This document shows positions 5,180 through 7,203 of a stretch of 7,203 bases of DNA, piece after piece. The notes under the pieces were generated by a model. The model was not told where the DNA came from, made no database searches, and worked only from the letters and a program-made list of their open reading frames with translations. The position numbers were made by a program, and so were the translations under genes. Every line of letters begins with the position of its first letter. Within the stretch, counting starts at the first letter, position 1. This DNA is from Syntrophobacterales bacterium (GTDB taxonomy: Bacteria; Desulfobacterota; Syntrophobacteria; BM002), in NCBI GenBank assembly GCA_030613915.1, contig JAUWKY010000116.1, forward strand, positions 1 to 7,203. The letters are read 5' to 3'.

Positions 5180-5818
5180 ATGATTACAGCTGACCTCTAC
5201 CTGAATAAAATCGATTTTCTTCAATATCTCCCGAGGACTGACTGTAAAGAGTGCGGAGAGGCTTCTTGTGCTGCTTTCGTAAAGCAAATGAAAAATGGAA
5301 CCCGGACGCCGGAGAACTGCCCCTCTCTAGAGGGCAACCAGATACGGGCTTTTTATCTGGCCATGACTGCCGACCAATTTCTTCCCCAAGTCCCTGCCCT
5401 GGAGCTACCACGCCCAGCCCCTACAGGGCTGACGGAGATTAACCAGGCTAACGAACGTAGCCTGCTAATCGTTTCAGGCAACAGCGAGTTTACCCAAGAA
5501 GTACTTACCTCCATTATGGCCTACACCCTTAGTCCCTTTTGGCTGCTCTTTGTTGATTGCCGCGGAGATACCGTTGATATGGCCATGATTTACCAGTCAT
5601 TGAAAGCAGACAAGATAGTTGCCCTCCTGGAAAAATCACCGTTGAACCAAGGTAAGGCGAGGCGAGAGATGGTCCTTCCAGGATTCGCCTCCTCGTTACA
5701 GGAGCCACTGGCGAGGCAGACGGGGTGGAAGGTAAGGGTGGGTCCGATCTGCATCGCTGAGCTCCCGCTGTTTCTCGGCGACGACTGGGAGATACCCTCC
5801 GACCTCAATCTGAGATAG
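5180..5818 (+). CDS. Mini corrinoid/iron-sulfur protein: CdhE/AcsC-like Fe-S domain plus C-terminal cobamide-type domain
   Basis: A 212-residue protein. Residues 1-50 form a [4Fe-4S] domain of the CdhE/AcsC type, with C22-x2-C25-x4-C30-x16-C47 in the setting TDCKECGEASCAAF. In the corrinoid Fe-S protein of the acetyl-CoA pathway this cluster re-reduces cobalamin. After a proline-rich linker (about 69-90), residues 94-200 resemble the C-terminal cobamide-binding domain of the same subunit: LLIVSGN, LLFVDCRGDTV, MVLPGFASSL (164-173), GWKVRVGP (182-189) and ELPLFL (194-199). The TIM barrel that normally separates the two (full subunit about 450 residues) is absent. The role is unknown; electron transfer to a corrinoid, or corrinoid binding, are possibilities. 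There is no obvious Shine-Dalgarno. ATG 5180 was chosen because homology and the -10 box fit it; TTG 5090 would add 30 unlike residues. The Fe-S assignment is firm, the corrinoid part is from remembered motifs. Confidence 0.8.
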   Translation: MITADLYLNKIDFLQYLPRTDCKECGEASCAAFVKQMKNGTRTPENCPSLEGNQIRAFYLAMTADQFLPQVPALELPRPAPTGLTEINQANERSLLIVSGNSEFTQEVLTSIMAYTLSPFWLLFVDCRGDTVDMAMIYQSLKADKIVALLEKSPLNQGKARREMVLPGFASSLQEPLARQTGWKVRVGPICIAELPLFLGDDWEIPSDLNLR

Positions 5819-5841
5819 ATTTAAGAACTAAGGCATTGATG

Positions 5842-5897
5842 AATTTCGGATTTGTCCTGCGGACTCCCACCCTTCGGGCGGGTTCCCAGTTTCGGAT
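5842..5897. repeat. Short intergenic hairpin repeat, copy 2 (inverted relative to 4459-4514)
   Basis: On the + strand the core is CCCACCC-TTC-GGGCGGG (5866-5882). On the minus strand this reads CCCGCCC-GAA-GGGTGGG, the same seven-pair hairpin as copy 1 with GAA instead of GCA in the loop, so the GNA loop pattern is kept. The ends are AATTTCGGAT and TTTCGGATT. It fills most of the 126-bp gap before the next gene. It is followed by a short tandem, TTAGTCATTTTAGTCATTT (about 5906-5924), just upstream of the ATG at 5945. Confidence 0.75.
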
Positions 5898-5944
5898 TTA
5901 AAAATTTAGTCATTTTAGTCATTTGACCTACTTGGGATATCACA

Positions 5945-6805
5945 ATGGTGACTGAGCGACCCGCAAATGAGATAGGTAGAATAGCTCAAGAGTACTTCGC
6001 CTTACTCGCCAGAGCCTTTCCGGTAATGTGCGCCAGTGATGAATTCCACTTTCTGCCCCGTGTCCAAGAAGCGGTACAGTTTTTGGACCGTATGGACGAA
6101 TTGAGCCAGGAAGCAATTGGAGCGGTGGTGGCGTCCGTGCGTGACCTGCAGAAGCAACTGCGAAAACAACGAGCGGCCCAGGATTTCGAAGAGGAAATTG
6201 ATCGGCAGTTTCTGCTGCACAACATGGCTGGCGTGCTCATTGAGTTGGAAGAGGTCCAATCCTGGCGTCATAATCCTCTCATTTATCTCAAGGTCTGTTG
6301 TATTGGGGTGGATCATGCCGTGAACAAGCCTGCCGCCGACGGACAAGAGCGTTTCGATCGCACTGCTGAACGGCTTGCTGGTCTGAACGGTTTGTTGAGG
6401 CAAGCGGGCAAGAATTTGAGCACCATCCCCGGGCCCTACTATCGGGCCGCAGTGGCAATGGTTGAGGATGCGCGAGAGTACCTTGAAGAACTTCTTCGAG
6501 AGGTGAAAAGAGATATCCACCGGAGACAACTAGTACGAGCGTGCAGTGAGGCCCAGCATGCGCTTGCGGCCTTTACTCAAAGACTGCGAGAAATTGGACC
6601 GACACCTGCAGCGACGGTTCAGTCGATTTCGGTTGAAGAACTTGTCCAGCGCCATTTCGGCTGCAGTAGGACATTGGAGGAAATTTTCGCCGTTGCTGAG
6701 AAGGAATGGCAGGATAGTCAAAAAGAAATGGACCGACTGCGTCGAAGCATCGATCCCAGCCAAAGATTGGCGACTACGGTCTTCTCAGCAAACGGATGGT
6801 CGTGA
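5945..6805 (+). CDS. DUF885-like protein, N-terminal half only
   Basis: A 286-residue, mostly helical, soluble protein without signal peptide or membrane segment. It follows the N-terminal half of the DUF885 family: helices with DEFHFLPRVQEAVQFLDRM (32-50), then EIDRQFLLHNMAGVLIELEE (84-103), the W-x2-NPLIYL block (WRHNPLIYL, 107-115), ERFDRTAERL (135-144), ARE-type helices, and an EELVQRHFG...AEKEWQDSQKEMDRLRRSI segment (231-269). Family members as I recall them run to about 550-600 residues, and their C-terminal half carries the HE-containing, presumably metallopeptidase-like region. Nothing of that half follows here in any frame before 7084. The protein may be a stand-alone N-terminal domain or the product of a truncated gene. 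ATG 5945 has at best a weak ribosome site (GGGAT, about 11 nt upstream). The family match is from memory of the motif order. Confidence 0.75.
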   Translation: MVTERPANEIGRIAQEYFALLARAFPVMCASDEFHFLPRVQEAVQFLDRMDELSQEAIGAVVASVRDLQKQLRKQRAAQDFEEEIDRQFLLHNMAGVLIELEEVQSWRHNPLIYLKVCCIGVDHAVNKPAADGQERFDRTAERLAGLNGLLRQAGKNLSTIPGPYYRAAVAMVEDAREYLEELLREVKRDIHRRQLVRACSEAQHALAAFTQRLREIGPTPAATVQSISVEELVQRHFGCSRTLEEIFAVAEKEWQDSQKEMDRLRRSIDPSQRLATTVFSANGWS

Positions 6806-6903
6806 CCGCGCACAAACCTTAGCCGGAAGGACGATTTCGGATTTTGGAAACGATTAGTTACTTTGCTCCACATTATGACGGCCTGAGGAGGCCTGATTGA
6901 AGA

Positions 6904-6933
6904 TTCACCACAGAGGCACAGAGGACACAGAGG
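6904..6933. repeat. 'CACAGAGG' dispersed repeat (HHRGTEDTEE type)
   Basis: CACAGAGG occurs three times in close succession (6909-6933, spaced 8-9 bp) after TTCAC. One frame reads HHRGTEDTEE, a peptide that turns up in false gene calls across many environmental bacterial genomes because this DNA repeat is widespread; that last point is from memory. The + strand open frame from 6897 to 7088 that contains it is therefore not counted as a gene. A small palindrome, GGCCT-GAGG-AGGCC (6880-6893), lies just before it. Confidence 0.7.
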
Positions 6934-6941
6934 AGGGTGAT

Positions 6942-6975
6942 TTTTCCCTGGCCGGGAGACGACGGCCAGGGAAAA
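6942..6975. repeat. Perfect 12-bp hairpin next to the CACAGAGG repeat
   Basis: TTTTCCCTGGCC (6942-6953) pairs exactly with GGCCAGGGAAAA (6964-6975) around a 10-nt loop. Either strand could act as a terminator-like stem, but there is no T-run after the right arm on the + strand; on the minus strand the stem itself ends in AAAA, again not a classical terminator. It lies about 135 bp after the DUF885-like stop, in a 279-bp stretch (6806-7084) without genes, and probably belongs to the dispersed repeat beside it. Confidence 0.65.
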
Positions 6976-7084
6976 GAGTCTCCGCCTCCGGCGAAAGCTC
7001 TTTAGCCTGTCTCCAACCGTTGACAGGAAGCCACCGGTGTACTAGATCGTGCCCGAAGGACAAATACAAAATCGTCGATCCGGG

Positions 7085-7203
7085 CTAACCGTTTGCCGTC
7101 TCATCTGTGGATTGATCTTCCCCGTCTTCCTCTTTGGTATGCCGTTTGACGTAATTAGCTGCGCAACTCATCAATATTAGCATGCCCAGGACCAGGGGCA
7201 TGA
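7085..7203 (-). CDS. C-terminal end of a membrane or lipoprotein-like protein (partial, runs off right edge)
   Basis: A minus-strand frame is open from the right edge to TAG at 7087-7085. The visible 38 residues are MPLVLGMLILMSCAANYVKR followed by a hydrophilic acidic tail (HTKEEDGEDQSTDETANG). The hydrophobic stretch then VKRH looks like a last transmembrane helix with a cytoplasmic tail. Alternatively the ATG at 7201 could start a tiny lipoprotein with LMSC as lipobox, but it lacks the usual positive N-terminus and its upstream region is not in the window. I cannot assign a family. Confidence 0.4.
   Translation of the reverse strand, partial: MPLVLGMLILMSCAANYVKRHTKEEDGEDQSTDETANG

Noticed and set aside
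6002..6529. 175-residue minus-strand frame inside the DUF885-like gene
   Set aside because: It is antisense to a frame with clear family motifs, and its own translation has no recognisable domain.
6897..7088. 63-residue + strand frame containing HHRGTEDTEE as a gene
   Set aside because: It is a translation of the widespread CACAGAGG repeat plus a perfect hairpin; no ribosome binding site or protein-like composition after the repeat.
1..7203. CRISPR array, tRNA or rRNA genes
   Set aside because: No series of equally spaced direct repeats and no cloverleaf or rRNA-like sequence was seen; the repeats present are inverted or single units.

Overview
The gene set and repeats suggest a Gram-negative anaerobe, most likely a Desulfobacterota (deltaproteobacterial) genome of moderate GC. 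The pointers are an LpxL/HtrB-type acyltransferase (outer-membrane lipid A chemistry), a lipobox lipoprotein, a CoA-disulfide reductase/rhodanese fusion of sulfur metabolism, a protein built from pieces of the corrinoid iron-sulfur protein of the acetyl-CoA pathway, and dispersed intergenic repeats of a kind common in environmental deltaproteobacterial and related genomes. This placement is inference; the window holds no rRNA, tRNA or other marker.

Layout. The left edge carries the 3' end of an unrecognised cysteine-rich + strand gene. It converges on a block of four minus-strand genes, which in transcription order are: CoA-disulfide reductase/rhodanese fusion (4372-2684), cold shock protein (2261-2061, TTG start), lipoprotein (2022-1492), lipid A-type acyltransferase (1131-214). 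Two 194-bp copies of one terminal-inverted-repeat element (1295-1488 and 2451-2644) sit between these genes, each close behind the stop codon of the minus-strand gene to its right. The right half is + strand: a PilZ protein (4724-5056), a 212-residue mini corrinoid/Fe-S protein (5180-5818), and a protein matching only the N-terminal half of the DUF885 family (5945-6805). The PilZ and mini-corrinoid genes are bracketed by two inverted copies of a second, roughly 56-bp hairpin repeat. The right end holds an 'HHRGTEDTEE'-type repeat, a perfect 12-bp hairpin and the end of another minus-strand gene.

How the genes relate. The cold shock and lipoprotein genes are 38 bp apart and may share a transcript. 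The other genes appear to have their own promoters, and I see no pathway or defence system spanning the window. The two observations I rate highest are (1) the paired 194-bp elements, whose 77% ungapped identity (hand count) is accompanied by base changes on both sides of the same stems, suggesting selection for a fold; and (2) the mini corrinoid/Fe-S protein, which appears to join the Fe-S domain of CdhE/AcsC directly to its C-terminal cobamide-binding domain without the central TIM barrel. All identifications come from reading the sequence and remembered family motifs; no searches were run.
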